In this document: one piece after another, positions 52,383 to 60,667 of the stretch
How positions within the stretch are numbered: the stretch's first letter is position 1
How the letters are laid out: each line of letters starts with the position of its first letter
Source of the DNA: an uncultured Blautia sp.
GTDB lineage: Bacteria > Bacillota > Clostridia > Lachnospirales > Lachnospiraceae
DNA: 64,000 bases
Assembly: GCF_934424005.1 (NCBI RefSeq)
Contig: NZ_CAKRXI010000003.1
Location: 58,234-122,233, forward strand
Reading direction: 5' to 3'
Program-made: the position numbers and the translations under genes
Notes under the pieces: model-generated
Told to the model about the DNA's origin: nothing
The model's database searches: none
Seen by the model: only the letters and a program-made list of their open reading frames with translations

Positions 52383-52754
52383 CTAGTTCATTGTAGCCAG
52401 AGTATCTCCGTTTTCTACGGATGCACCTTCGGATGTATCGATGCTGGCTACTGTACCATCCTGTGGAGCAACAACCGGAATCTCCATTTTCATGGATTCC
52501 AGGATAATGATGCTGTCACCTGCTTTAACAGCCTGGCCTACAGATGCAACAATTTTGAGAACTTTACCTGGTACAGAAGCGCTAACTTTAACAGCGCCTG
52601 CGCCTGCTGCCGGAGCTGCTGCTTTTGGTGCTGCTGCCGGAGCTGCTGCTTTCGGAGCTGCAACTGGTGCTGCTGCCGGAGCGGAAACGCTTCCTGTTTC
52701 TTCTACAGTAACTTCATATGCTGTTCCGTTTACAGTGATTGTATAACTTTTCAT
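52383..52754 (-). CDS. Biotin carboxyl carrier protein of the decarboxylase
   Basis: 123 residues. A short N-terminal domain (MKSYTITVNGTAYEVTVEE), an Ala/Pro-rich flexible linker (about 25-50, APAAAPVAAPKAAAPA), and the biotinyl domain with the modified lysine in ILESMKMEIPVVAPQDG. The linker lets biotin swing between carboxyltransferase and beta subunit. Between oadB (16-base gap) and oadG (22-base gap). Confidence 0.95.
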   Translation of the reverse strand: MKSYTITVNGTAYEVTVEETGSVSAPAAAPVAAPKAAAPAAAPKAAAPAAGAGAVKVSASVPGKVLKIVASVGQAVKAGDSIIILESMKMEIPVVAPQDGTVASIDTSEGASVENGDTLATMN

Positions 52755-52776
52755 TTTAAATCCTCCTAATGGTCAA

Positions 52777-53523
52777 TTACCTTTTTTTACGATTGATTTT
52801 GCGGATGGAACGAACAACAAATCCGTCTGTTGAAGTTCCCTCGGATGCTGCGATAGCTGCTGCGATAACAGCAATCAGTTCAGAATTATCGGTTTCCTGT
52901 ACAGGAACTGCAGCAACCGGAGCCGGTGTCGGTGCAGATGCTGCTTCTTCTGCTGCTTTTTTCTTTGCCTTTGCTTCCTGTGCCCCGGAACCAGGGATAA
53001 ACTGGAACAGAGAGATCAGGAAGATCAGCATAATCAGAATTACAAATACAGTACCGAGTCCCATTAAAGTATTCAGTGCTGCATTTTTCATGGTTGTAGC
53101 AAAGGAATATTTCACATCTACTGACAGTGAAGTCGGAGTAAGATTTTTGTCGAATACATAAATGAATTCAGCATCTTCCTTTTCGAATTCAACAGGTACA
53201 GTTGCTGTATATTCATCATTGGAATATTCAATTTCAGCAGATCCGGCTTTTTTCAGATCACCGAGTTCTTCTCTTGCACTATCCCATGCTGTCATGGCAT
53301 TTTCAGTGAAAGCATCTCCGGATTCCATATATGCTGCAATCTCATCTTCTGTCAGCGGAATGATCGTATTGGTCAGCCCTTCGGCAGTTGTTTCGATCGT
53401 TGTCTTTGTCTGCTCATCAATTTCACCGTCTGCCAGAACCAGTGATGCGCCGGAGAATGTAATAGATGCGGCGCATACAATTGCTGTAAAGACGGAGGAA
53501 GCTTTTTTAAACATCTGATTCAT
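52777..53523 (-). CDS. OadG-family subunit with an added extracytoplasmic domain
   Basis: 248 residues. A signal peptide (1-31, ending VLA) and an exported domain of about 110 residues (GEIDEQTKTTIETTAEGLT...DVKYSFATTMKNAALNTL) precede the single membrane helix (MGLGTVFVILIMLIFLISLFQFIPG) typical of OadG. The tail is Ala/Pro-rich and ends in GFVVRSIRKINRKKR, the conserved C-terminus of OadG. Classic OadG proteins have about 80-100 residues with no exported domain, so this is a long form. OadG anchors the complex. Confidence 0.88.
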   Translation of the reverse strand: MNQMFKKASSVFTAIVCAASITFSGASLVLADGEIDEQTKTTIETTAEGLTNTIIPLTEDEIAAYMESGDAFTENAMTAWDSAREELGDLKKAGSAEIEYSNDEYTATVPVEFEKEDAEFIYVFDKNLTPTSLSVDVKYSFATTMKNAALNTLMGLGTVFVILIMLIFLISLFQFIPGSGAQEAKAKKKAAEEAASAPTPAPVAAVPVQETDNSELIAVIAAAIAASEGTSTDGFVVRSIRKINRKKR

Positions 53524-53536
53524 ATGCTCACCTCAC

Positions 53537-54973
53537 TTAGACTGTGCCATGTTTTTTGGATGGACGGTCTTCTCTCTTTGTGAAAAGCATTTCAAAAGCT
53601 CCGATTACATATTTACGTGTATCAGCTGGAGCGATCACTGTGTCAACATATCCTCTTGCTGCTGCGGATTCTACATTGGACTGAAGTTCTCTGTATGCAG
53701 CTGCTTTTTCATTAAGAACTGCTGCTTCTTCACCCGGATACATGATCTTGGCTGCGAGGGAAGCATCCATCATACCAATCTCAGCGTTGTCCCATGCATA
53801 TACAAGGTCTGCACCAACGGATTTACTGTTCATTGCAACATATGCTGTTCCATATGCTTTACCGATTACAACGTTTACCTTCGGAACAGTTGCATCTGCA
53901 AATGCATGAACCATTTCGCCAACTGCTTTTGCGATCATCTTTTCACTGCAGAGAGTTGCTTTGAATCCGGTTACATTGGTAAGTGTCAGAACCGGAATAT
54001 CAAATGCATCACAGAATTTAACGAATCCAGCTGCTTTTCTTGCACCTCTTGCAGAAAGAGTTCCGTCGAATTCTTCTGTTTTATTTCCTTCTGCGTCATA
54101 TACTTCTGTTCTGTTCGCTACTGCACCGACTGTTGCTCCATTCAGACGAAGGAAACCGGTAACAACATCTTTACCATAGTCTTTCTTTGTTTCGAAGAAA
54201 ATACCATTATCAGCGATTCTGGAAAGTGCAATAGATGTATCACCTGCGCATGCTGCGATATCATCGCATGTACGGTTCAGATCATCTGTGCATTCTACGA
54301 AAGAATCATTGTCTTCGAAGTTAGATGGAAGAAGTCCGATCAGCTGACGGATCTGTCCGAGGATTTCTTCTTCAGAACCTGTTCCGTCTACAAGACCTGT
54401 TTCTTCACTCTGGAATGCAGCTGCAGCTGTATCACATTTTTCAGTATAGTTTCCATCCAGTGCGTTCGGGCTGTTTACGAACATTTTACCGTTTTTGGAT
54501 TCGATGAATGTGAAATCTGTAAGAGCCGGGATGATTGCCATACCACCACCACATGTGCCAAATACAGCTGTGATCTGTGGAATCATTCCGGAAGCCAGTG
54601 TCTGTTTCAGGTAGATGGATCCGAATGCTTCGAGAGCGTCGGTAGCTTCCTGAAGACGCATACCTGCACAGTCAACAAGACCGATCACAGGAGCTCCAGT
54701 CTTCATTGCAAGGTCATACAGAGCGGTAATCTTTCTGGCATGCATTTCACCAACAGTTCCGTTTAATACAGAAGCATCCTGGCTGTATACATATACAAGA
54801 TTTCCGTCGATCACACCATATCCGGTGATAACACCGTCTGAAGGCGCTTTTGTTTCAGTTAAATTGAAATCTGTGGATCTGGCTGTTACGCTTTTTCCGA
54901 TTTCAACAAAACTGTTTGCGTCAAGCAAAGAAGTGATTCTTGTGCCTGCTAAGCTTTGTGTTGCATTACTCAT
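53537..54973 (-). CDS. Acyl-CoA carboxyltransferase subunit, methylmalonyl-CoA decarboxylase alpha-like
   Basis: 478 residues. The crotonase-like carboxyltransferase fold appears twice, as in MmdA/PccB proteins: GVIDGNLVYVYSQDASVLNGTVGEMHARKITALYDLAM with GLVDCAGMRLQ and CGGGMAIIPALTDFTF in the first half; GTLSARGARKAAGFVKFCDAFDIPVLTLTNVTGF and GKAYGTAYVAMNSKSVGADLVYAWDNAEIG in the second. The CoA substrate (methylmalonyl, malonyl or glutaconyl) is unclear. First gene of the decarboxylase operon; GGAGGG precedes the start. Its presence beside an OadA-type enzyme is discussed under findings. Confidence 0.88.
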   Translation of the reverse strand: MSNATQSLAGTRITSLLDANSFVEIGKSVTARSTDFNLTETKAPSDGVITGYGVIDGNLVYVYSQDASVLNGTVGEMHARKITALYDLAMKTGAPVIGLVDCAGMRLQEATDALEAFGSIYLKQTLASGMIPQITAVFGTCGGGMAIIPALTDFTFIESKNGKMFVNSPNALDGNYTEKCDTAAAAFQSEETGLVDGTGSEEEILGQIRQLIGLLPSNFEDNDSFVECTDDLNRTCDDIAACAGDTSIALSRIADNGIFFETKKDYGKDVVTGFLRLNGATVGAVANRTEVYDAEGNKTEEFDGTLSARGARKAAGFVKFCDAFDIPVLTLTNVTGFKATLCSEKMIAKAVGEMVHAFADATVPKVNVVIGKAYGTAYVAMNSKSVGADLVYAWDNAEIGMMDASLAAKIMYPGEEAAVLNEKAAAYRELQSNVESAAARGYVDTVIAPADTRKYVIGAFEMLFTKREDRPSKKHGTV

Positions 54974-55170
54974 TCTTTCTTGCCCTCCATTTTATAAAAT
55001 TTTAAATATAACCAAAATTTTAGCCGATTATAATTGTAACCTGTTTTCAAGTTTTTTTCAATACATTTCCTGTTTTTTTGTTAAAAGTTTAACTCCCATG
55101 TCGCTTTTTCTACAGTAGGGTTCTGATATGTCGATATGTTATTGGAATATTACAGAGTAATTTTCTATAA

Positions 55171-55200
55171 CGTAAAAACTTCTCCCACAACAGGAGAAGT
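55171..55200 (-). terminator. Terminator after the first carboxypeptidase gene
   Basis: ACTTCTCC/GGAGAAGT arms (8 bp, 7-base loop) on the minus strand followed by TTTTTACG, immediately past the stop at 55209. Confidence 0.8.
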
Positions 55201-55208
55201 CAGGTCTG

Positions 55209-56402
55209 TTAATGAAAAAAATTCTTAAATACAAGTTCTGCGCAATGGGTGAATGTATTTTTCTGAATGTTTTCTGTTGCCAATATTGGACAGGAAAAAA
55301 ATTTGTTATCATTAAGAAAATAAATAATCTGTCCAATCTGTTCGCCTCTTCTGACAGGAGCACTTAGATGTTCTTTTAAACGGATCTGATATTGCAGCCG
55401 GTCATCTGAGCTAATCAGAATCTGTCTGTTTTTTTCGTTATCCGAAACAGAAATCTGACCTCCTGTATATACAGAACTTCCTGCACCGAAATCATTCAGA
55501 ATACCATTTTCAACGGGAATATAGGAAAGCTCCGGCTCTTGCCAGAAACTCCGGTATTCATAGTTGCTGTTTCCATAATTAAGAAGTTCCAAAGTATCAT
55601 GCCATTTGTAGTTTTTATGGTCAGGCCAGCCGGCACCAAGAAGGGCAATGATAAAAGTTTTGTTATCTTTCTGACAGGCACAAACATAACAATATCCGGC
55701 ATCACCGGTATATCCGGTTTTCCCGGCAAGTACACCGTCCGTCATATGAAGTAGTGCATTGGTGTTATGGACCGAAAAGTGTCGTTTTTTACTTAAATCA
55801 GAAAAAGAATACGCTTCTGTCTGTGTAATCTTCAGAAAGACATCATTGTGGATTGCATAACGCATGATCAGAGCCAGATCTTCTGCAGTTGTGTGATGTG
55901 TTCCACCAGAATTTTCTGCGTCCAGTCCATTCGGAGTGACAAAGTGCGTGTTTTTGCATCCGATTTCTTTTGCTTTTGCATTCATCATATCTGAAAAGTT
56001 TTCTACAGATCCACCGATATATTCAGCGATCGCAACGGCAGAATCATTATGGCTCTGCAGCATCAGGGAATAAAGAAGGTCTTCCAGATAATATTGTTCT
56101 CCGACCGAAAGACCAAGGCGAACTTCCGGTTGACTGGCAGCATTTGCGGAAACTTTGACATAGTCATCTCCCTTTCCGTTTTCTAGAGCAAGAATGCAGG
56201 TCATTACTTTGGTAGTGCTTGCGTTGGGACGAGGCGTATTACCTGCTTTCTGATAGAGAACTCGTCCGGAATCGCCGTCCATCAATACTGCTGATAATGC
56301 ATAAAGATTATCGGGAGACTTTTCTGATGCAAATACATACCAACTGGGTGTCAGTAAAATTATGATCAGCGAAAAGATAAAAATATTTTGTCTGCTATTC
56401 AT
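55209..56402 (-). CDS. D-alanyl-D-alanine carboxypeptidase (PBP5-like)
   Basis: 397 residues. Signal peptide (IFIFSLIIILLTPSWYVFA), then the penicillin-binding active site: STTK in PNASTTKVMTCILAL, SHN in MLQSHNDSAVAIAE, KTG in LAGKTGYTGDAGYCYVC. A PBP5-type C-terminal domain follows (about 290-370). It removes the last D-Ala from peptidoglycan stem peptides. Possible paralogue of the gene at 60.7 kb. Start has GGAGGG. Confidence 0.93.
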   Translation of the reverse strand: MNSRQNIFIFSLIIILLTPSWYVFASEKSPDNLYALSAVLMDGDSGRVLYQKAGNTPRPNASTTKVMTCILALENGKGDDYVKVSANAASQPEVRLGLSVGEQYYLEDLLYSLMLQSHNDSAVAIAEYIGGSVENFSDMMNAKAKEIGCKNTHFVTPNGLDAENSGGTHHTTAEDLALIMRYAIHNDVFLKITQTEAYSFSDLSKKRHFSVHNTNALLHMTDGVLAGKTGYTGDAGYCYVCACQKDNKTFIIALLGAGWPDHKNYKWHDTLELLNYGNSNYEYRSFWQEPELSYIPVENGILNDFGAGSSVYTGGQISVSDNEKNRQILISSDDRLQYQIRLKEHLSAPVRRGEQIGQIIYFLNDNKFFSCPILATENIQKNTFTHCAELVFKNFFH

Positions 56403-56460
56403 AGTCCCTCCTTAATTCGTATAGAACTATTTTATGCAGACAGAAAAGCAATCATTCCGA

Positions 56461-57255
56461 TCATCCATTGTATGTCAGAAACCATCTTTCTGACAGAGAA
56501 AATTCTTTTTTTGACAATTGGAATAATTCCGTCAGTTCCTGAGGCGCCTGCGCAAGAGCATGATTGTATAATCCGTGAAGTGCGTGTACAGGAACTTCAC
56601 TTCCTGAAACCGGGTCTTTTTCCATGAAATATTCCATCATTTCAGAAGAAAGTTTTTTTCCGGCAGCTCGTGAGAGGAACATCAGGAATTTTTTCCGGCG
56701 TCCATGATTATCATATACAAGGCAGTTGGTGATCAGCTTCATCAACCTTAGCGAGGATATGATTTCTTTCGTCCGTATTCTGGGAATAGCTCTGTGGATC
56801 ACTCGTGCATACGTAACACGGGGAACAATGCCACAGGCCGGGTAATAATGATATGGATCTTTGTGAGTTTCGAGCATCAGCGTTCTGTCAAATTCTTTTT
56901 CAAGCAGGGTATGTGAGATGACATTGCGTTCAGCCATCTCATAAACAAATGGATGACAGGCACTGTCAAGAAGATAGTGACATCCAAATCCGAGCAGATA
57001 AGCAAGTAATTTTTCGTCATGAGTCGTTCTTACGAGTGTCATTCCTCTTTCAAAGAATGGTGCTGCACATTCTCTATGCATGGCGATACCGGTTCCCGTA
57101 ACTTTTGGTTTTAGCATATCATAAAAGAGAATATCCGGTCCATGAAGACCAATTCGATATAAGTTTGTATTTCTGCGGATCACTTTCTGAATTTCAGCAG
57201 GAAGTTTTGCATATATTTTTTTTCCAAACAGATCATGCGCATAAGTAGTTGGCAT
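56461..57255 (-). CDS. Zinc-dependent phospholipase C-family protein
   Basis: 264 residues. MPTTYAHDLFGKKIYAKLP and HGPDILFYDM, with HRECAAPFFERGM and FGCHYLLDSACHPFVYEM, show the zinc-binding His/Asp pattern of the S1/P1-like phospholipase C family. There is no signal peptide, unlike secreted PLC toxins, so it may be cytosolic. ATG at 57255 chosen over a GTG three codons up because of GAGGTG six bases upstream. It follows scpB. Confidence 0.8.
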   Translation of the reverse strand: MPTTYAHDLFGKKIYAKLPAEIQKVIRRNTNLYRIGLHGPDILFYDMLKPKVTGTGIAMHRECAAPFFERGMTLVRTTHDEKLLAYLLGFGCHYLLDSACHPFVYEMAERNVISHTLLEKEFDRTLMLETHKDPYHYYPACGIVPRVTYARVIHRAIPRIRTKEIISSLRLMKLITNCLVYDNHGRRKKFLMFLSRAAGKKLSSEMMEYFMEKDPVSGSEVPVHALHGLYNHALAQAPQELTELFQLSKKEFSLSERWFLTYNG

Positions 57256-57273
57256 CAGGGACACCTCACTTTC

Positions 57274-57843
57274 CTAAATATCTAGCTTCAACTGAATCTC
57301 CTCTTCGGCTTCTGCTTTAAAATCTTCCAGACGCACCGGATCAACAGAAGGCAGCTCTTCAAGGCCCTGAACGCCAAAGCATCGGAGAAATTCTTCTGTT
57401 GTTCCAAAAAGAATCGGGCGACCCGGAGCGTCCAATCGTCCCAGTTCTCTGACTAGTTCATATTCTACTAATTTATTGATGGCATGGTCACATTTGACGC
57501 CTCGAATTTTTTCGATTTCTGCTTTGGTTACCGGCTGTTTATATGCAATGATGGAAAGAGTTTCCAGCATAACGTCTGTAAGTGCCGGCTTTTTGGGGTG
57601 CATCGCAAGCCGGATAAGACATTCATAGTATTCTTTTTTGCTGCAAAGCTGATAAGACTGTTCCAGTTCAATGATCTGGATACCTCGATCTTTTTTCTGG
57701 TATTTGTCCATCATATTTTGAATGATCTTACGTGTGGTTTCTTTATCTTGTTGAATAGCATCTGCAATCTGCGACAGTTCTACCGATTCGCCCATTGTAA
57801 ACAAAATTGCCTCAATTGCAGCTTCTAATTTTTTTATTTCCAT
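57274..57843 (-). CDS. scpB: Segregation and condensation protein B
   Basis: 189 residues from the ATG at 57843, where the conserved start EIKKLEAAIEAILFTMGE begins; another ATG at 57894 overlaps scpA by 8 bases but has no ribosome site. Two winged-helix domains: LEAAIEAILFTMGESVELSQIADAI and MLETLSIIAYKQPVTKAEIEKIRGVKCDHAINKLVEYELVRELGRLDAPGRPILFGTTEEFLRCFG. Bridges the SMC heads with ScpA in chromosome condensation. Confidence 0.93.
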   Translation of the reverse strand: MEIKKLEAAIEAILFTMGESVELSQIADAIQQDKETTRKIIQNMMDKYQKKDRGIQIIELEQSYQLCSKKEYYECLIRLAMHPKKPALTDVMLETLSIIAYKQPVTKAEIEKIRGVKCDHAINKLVEYELVRELGRLDAPGRPILFGTTEEFLRCFGVQGLEELPSVDPVRLEDFKAEAEEEIQLKLDI

Positions 57844-57886
57844 ATATGTTTTTCCCCAGGTTTTATATTTCGTTACGGAATTTTCA

Positions 57887-58672
57887 TTATTCATCTGCGA
57901 ATTCTGTCAAATGTGTCCAGGTTTCCGGATCCTGTGTGACATCAACCTGAATATCATCAAACAACTCATCCTGTTGTACATGAATATAGCCCATTTTCAT
58001 TAACTCCAGGATAGATAGAAAGGTTACGATAACCTGAACTCTGGATGACTGGCTGGTGAGTAGCTGACGAAAACTGAATTTCCGGTGTTCGGCTGCATAG
58101 CTTTTCATTGCCAGCATTTTGTCAGAAAGACTGACTTCTTCTTTTTCAATTGTTCCAAATTTGCTTCGGATCGGGTCGATCTTTGACTCCTGCTTTTTCA
58201 GGATAGACTGATAGATATTGTTGAGCTTCTCCAAAGTCAGTCCAGCGAGGAGCTCTGTCGGATCAACCGGTTCACGATATTTCAATACTTCATCAGGAAT
58301 GCTGGGCTTTTTATAAAAAACTCCGGTAGCATTGTCCATGTAATCCTTCAGTTCATAGGACATGTATTTATACATTTTGTATTCCAGCAGTTTCTGTACA
58401 AGTTCCTCTCGGGGATCTTCTTCTTCGCCCTCTTCATTTACTTCTTTTGGAAGAAGCATCTTACATTTGATATCCAGAAGTGTGGCCGCCATGACCATGA
58501 ATTCGCTCATTGTTCCCAGGTCTTCCTGTTCCATGGAATGCAGATATTCCATATACTGATCTGTGATCTCTACGATTGGAATATCGTAAATATCTATTTT
58601 GTTTTTTTCAATCAGATGGAGAAGAAGGTCAAGAGGACCTTCGAATACATTAATTTTAACAGGTATTGCCAT
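57887..58672 (-). CDS. scpA: Segregation and condensation protein A (kleisin)
   Basis: 261 residues. The kleisin N-terminus FEGPLDLLLHLIEKNKIDIYDIPIVEITDQYMEYLH binds the SMC neck; the C-terminal winged helix (VQVIVTFLSILELMKMGYIHVQQDELFDDI) binds the head. The middle contains a charged linker (KCKMLLPKEVNEEGEEEDPREELVQ). Forms the bacterial condensin with ScpB and SMC. Confidence 0.95.
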   Translation of the reverse strand: MAIPVKINVFEGPLDLLLHLIEKNKIDIYDIPIVEITDQYMEYLHSMEQEDLGTMSEFMVMAATLLDIKCKMLLPKEVNEEGEEEDPREELVQKLLEYKMYKYMSYELKDYMDNATGVFYKKPSIPDEVLKYREPVDPTELLAGLTLEKLNNIYQSILKKQESKIDPIRSKFGTIEKEEVSLSDKMLAMKSYAAEHRKFSFRQLLTSQSSRVQVIVTFLSILELMKMGYIHVQQDELFDDIQVDVTQDPETWTHLTEFADE

Positions 58673-58674
58673 CT

Positions 58675-59493
58675 TCAGTGTTCCTTTACTGATTTTGTAG
58701 ATTGGGGATACAGGTTTATAAGAACAAGTTCCCTTGGATTATGGATACGGACAGGGATGGTATGCTCGCCAAGACCGGCACTTACGATCATATGCTGTTT
58801 TCCTTTTTTAAATTCCCCACAACAGAATGGTGGAAAGAGCAGGTACTGAGGACAGGTGAGACCATGGTTTTGATCCAGACGCAAAATTCCTCCGTGATAA
58901 TGCCCTGAAAGGATCAGATCAGCTCCCCAGGAAAAATAAGTGTTTCCATATTTGGGGTTATGTGCCAGTAATACATGAAATCCCGGTTGGGAAGGTGTAC
59001 CGATCATCTCTTCTATTGCTGTCAGACTCAAAGCCGGTGAATTCGGTTTGTGATAATATTTGATCGGAAGTTCAAGTCCATGAAATACAAAATCATTTCC
59101 TTTCAACTGAACAGATGTATGTTCATTGTGAAGAAAACAAATGCCGGCAGATGTAAGCAGTTTTTCATAGTTTGAATAGAAAATCTCAGTCTCTGGATTG
59201 AGGAGCATTTTGTATTCGTGATTTCCAAGTGCATAAAAAACAGGAATCTGATCACAGATCCGGAGCAGCAGACCAGCTGCCGCTTCCAGAGTTTCTGTGT
59301 CTCTGCTTACAACCAGATCACCGCAGACCAGAACTGCATCAGGCTGACTGGCAATAATTGCTTTGTATAAAGTCTGGTGATTCTTTCCAAATACAAGGCC
59401 ATGCAGATCTGCAAGAATGGCGAAAGTAACTTTTTGTTTGCCGGTAAGCCTGGTGCTGGAAATGTTATAAGTACTTATCTTAAAACTTTTCAT
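58675..59493 (-). CDS. Metallophosphoesterase
   Basis: 272 residues with the complete calcineurin-like set: ILADLHGLVFG (D-x-H), VLVCGDLVVSRD (GD), YALGNHEYKM (GNHE), and the C-terminal LAHNPKY and ILSGHYHGGILRL (GHxHGG). No signal peptide; a hydrophobic start is lacking. It resembles YaeI/YkuE-type phosphodiesterases, which in Bacillus act on wall or membrane lipids, but the substrate is not known. Two bases separate it from scpA. Confidence 0.9.
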   Translation of the reverse strand: MKSFKISTYNISSTRLTGKQKVTFAILADLHGLVFGKNHQTLYKAIIASQPDAVLVCGDLVVSRDTETLEAAAGLLLRICDQIPVFYALGNHEYKMLLNPETEIFYSNYEKLLTSAGICFLHNEHTSVQLKGNDFVFHGLELPIKYYHKPNSPALSLTAIEEMIGTPSQPGFHVLLAHNPKYGNTYFSWGADLILSGHYHGGILRLDQNHGLTCPQYLLFPPFCCGEFKKGKQHMIVSAGLGEHTIPVRIHNPRELVLINLYPQSTKSVKEH

Positions 59494-59514
59494 TATGCTC
59501 CTTTGTAATACGGA

Positions 59515-60543
59515 TTATTTGCCAAAGCCACAGTTTGGAAAAGTACAGACATCACAGTTCAGACAAAGTCCTCCCTCACCATATGATGCAATTTCATCTG
59601 CGTAAATTAGATCATCGGCCATGATACGAGGAAGAATAAGATCGAATACCGTCCGTCTGGCATACATGACACAGCCTGGAAGACCAAGGATAGGAATGAT
59701 TTTATCATTTTTTTTGTAGTAGGAAAGAAGAAGCATGGCACCAGGAAGAACCGGTGCTCCATATGTGACAATTTCTGTGCCGGTATCTTTGATAGCACCA
59801 GGGGTACGATCGTCAGGGTCTACACTCATTCCTCCGCTGCAGATCACCATATCGGCACCCTGGTCTACAAAATTCAGAATATCTGAGGTAATCTGGCTGC
59901 GGTCATCCCCAGGCAGTGTCTGACCCAAAATCTGACATGAAAATTCGTCAAGTTTTTCTTTCAGGACCGGAGTGAAAGTATCTTTGATCAGCCCTTTTTG
60001 TACTTCGCTTCCGGTTGTAATGATTCCAACTTTTTTAGAATGGTACGGAAGGATGGAAAAAATCGGTTTTGTTCCGGCTGCTTTCTCTGCCCTATCCATT
60101 TTGGATTTTTCGATAACCAGAGGAATGATTCTCGTTCCGGCAATTTTATCTCCCTTTTTTACAGGAAAATCACCATGTCTGGAAGCAATCATCATTTCGC
60201 CCAGGCTGTTGACTGCAAGCAACGCATCCCGGCGGATTTTGAGTACTCCATCACAGTCGGCAATCAATTCGATCTTTCCTTCTTTGATATCACTGCCGTG
60301 CATATGAGTATCAGCGGATATACGGTAGAGAATTTCTGCCGCTTCATTTTCGTGAAGAATCCCCTCCTCTTTTTCCCAAACATAAAGATGCTCTTTTCCG
60401 ACGGAAAGAAGTGCCGGAATATCTTCTTCTCGAACGATGTGACCTTTTTTAAAGAGGACACCCTTTTTTTCATCCTTAATAATTTGTGTTATATCATGAC
60501 AAAGTACATGCCCGACAGCATCTTCTGTACGAATCTCTTTCAT
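59515..60543 (-). CDS. Molybdopterin-binding (MoeA/MogA-like) protein with Cys-rich C-terminus
   Basis: 342 residues from the ATG at 60543, which has CAGGAG 9 bases upstream; a TTG-started form would be eight residues longer. The MPT-binding fold is in SKKVGIITTGSEVQKG, QTLPGDDRSQITSDILNF, MVICSGGMSVDPDDRTPGAIK and PILGLPGCVMYARRTVFDLILPRI. The C-terminus GLCLNCDVCTFPNCGFGK has Cys in C-x2-C-x2-C-x4-C spacing. No other molybdenum-cofactor gene is in the window. Its exact function is unclear; it may belong to an accessory family of selenium-dependent molybdenum hydroxylases. Own promoter upstream. Confidence 0.8.
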   Translation of the reverse strand: MKEIRTEDAVGHVLCHDITQIIKDEKKGVLFKKGHIVREEDIPALLSVGKEHLYVWEKEEGILHENEAAEILYRISADTHMHGSDIKEGKIELIADCDGVLKIRRDALLAVNSLGEMMIASRHGDFPVKKGDKIAGTRIIPLVIEKSKMDRAEKAAGTKPIFSILPYHSKKVGIITTGSEVQKGLIKDTFTPVLKEKLDEFSCQILGQTLPGDDRSQITSDILNFVDQGADMVICSGGMSVDPDDRTPGAIKDTGTEIVTYGAPVLPGAMLLLSYYKKNDKIIPILGLPGCVMYARRTVFDLILPRIMADDLIYADEIASYGEGGLCLNCDVCTFPNCGFGK

Positions 60544-60629
60544 TGTATCCATCTCCTGTTCCTGCAAAATTCTGTTGAAATCACTCTGGAATTACCGCTT
60601 ATTTCGTCAACAGCAACCATTTGGATTTT

Positions 60630-60659
60630 ATTATACCTCGAACAGAAGGAAATTGTCAA
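60630..60659 (-). promoter_or_regulatory. Sigma-A promoter of the molybdopterin-binding protein gene
   Basis: Minus strand: TTGACA (60654-60659), 18 bases, TATAAT (60630-60635), both consensus. It lies just past the stop of the carboxypeptidase gene at 60668. Confidence 0.85.
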
Positions 60660-60667
60660 AATAATTG

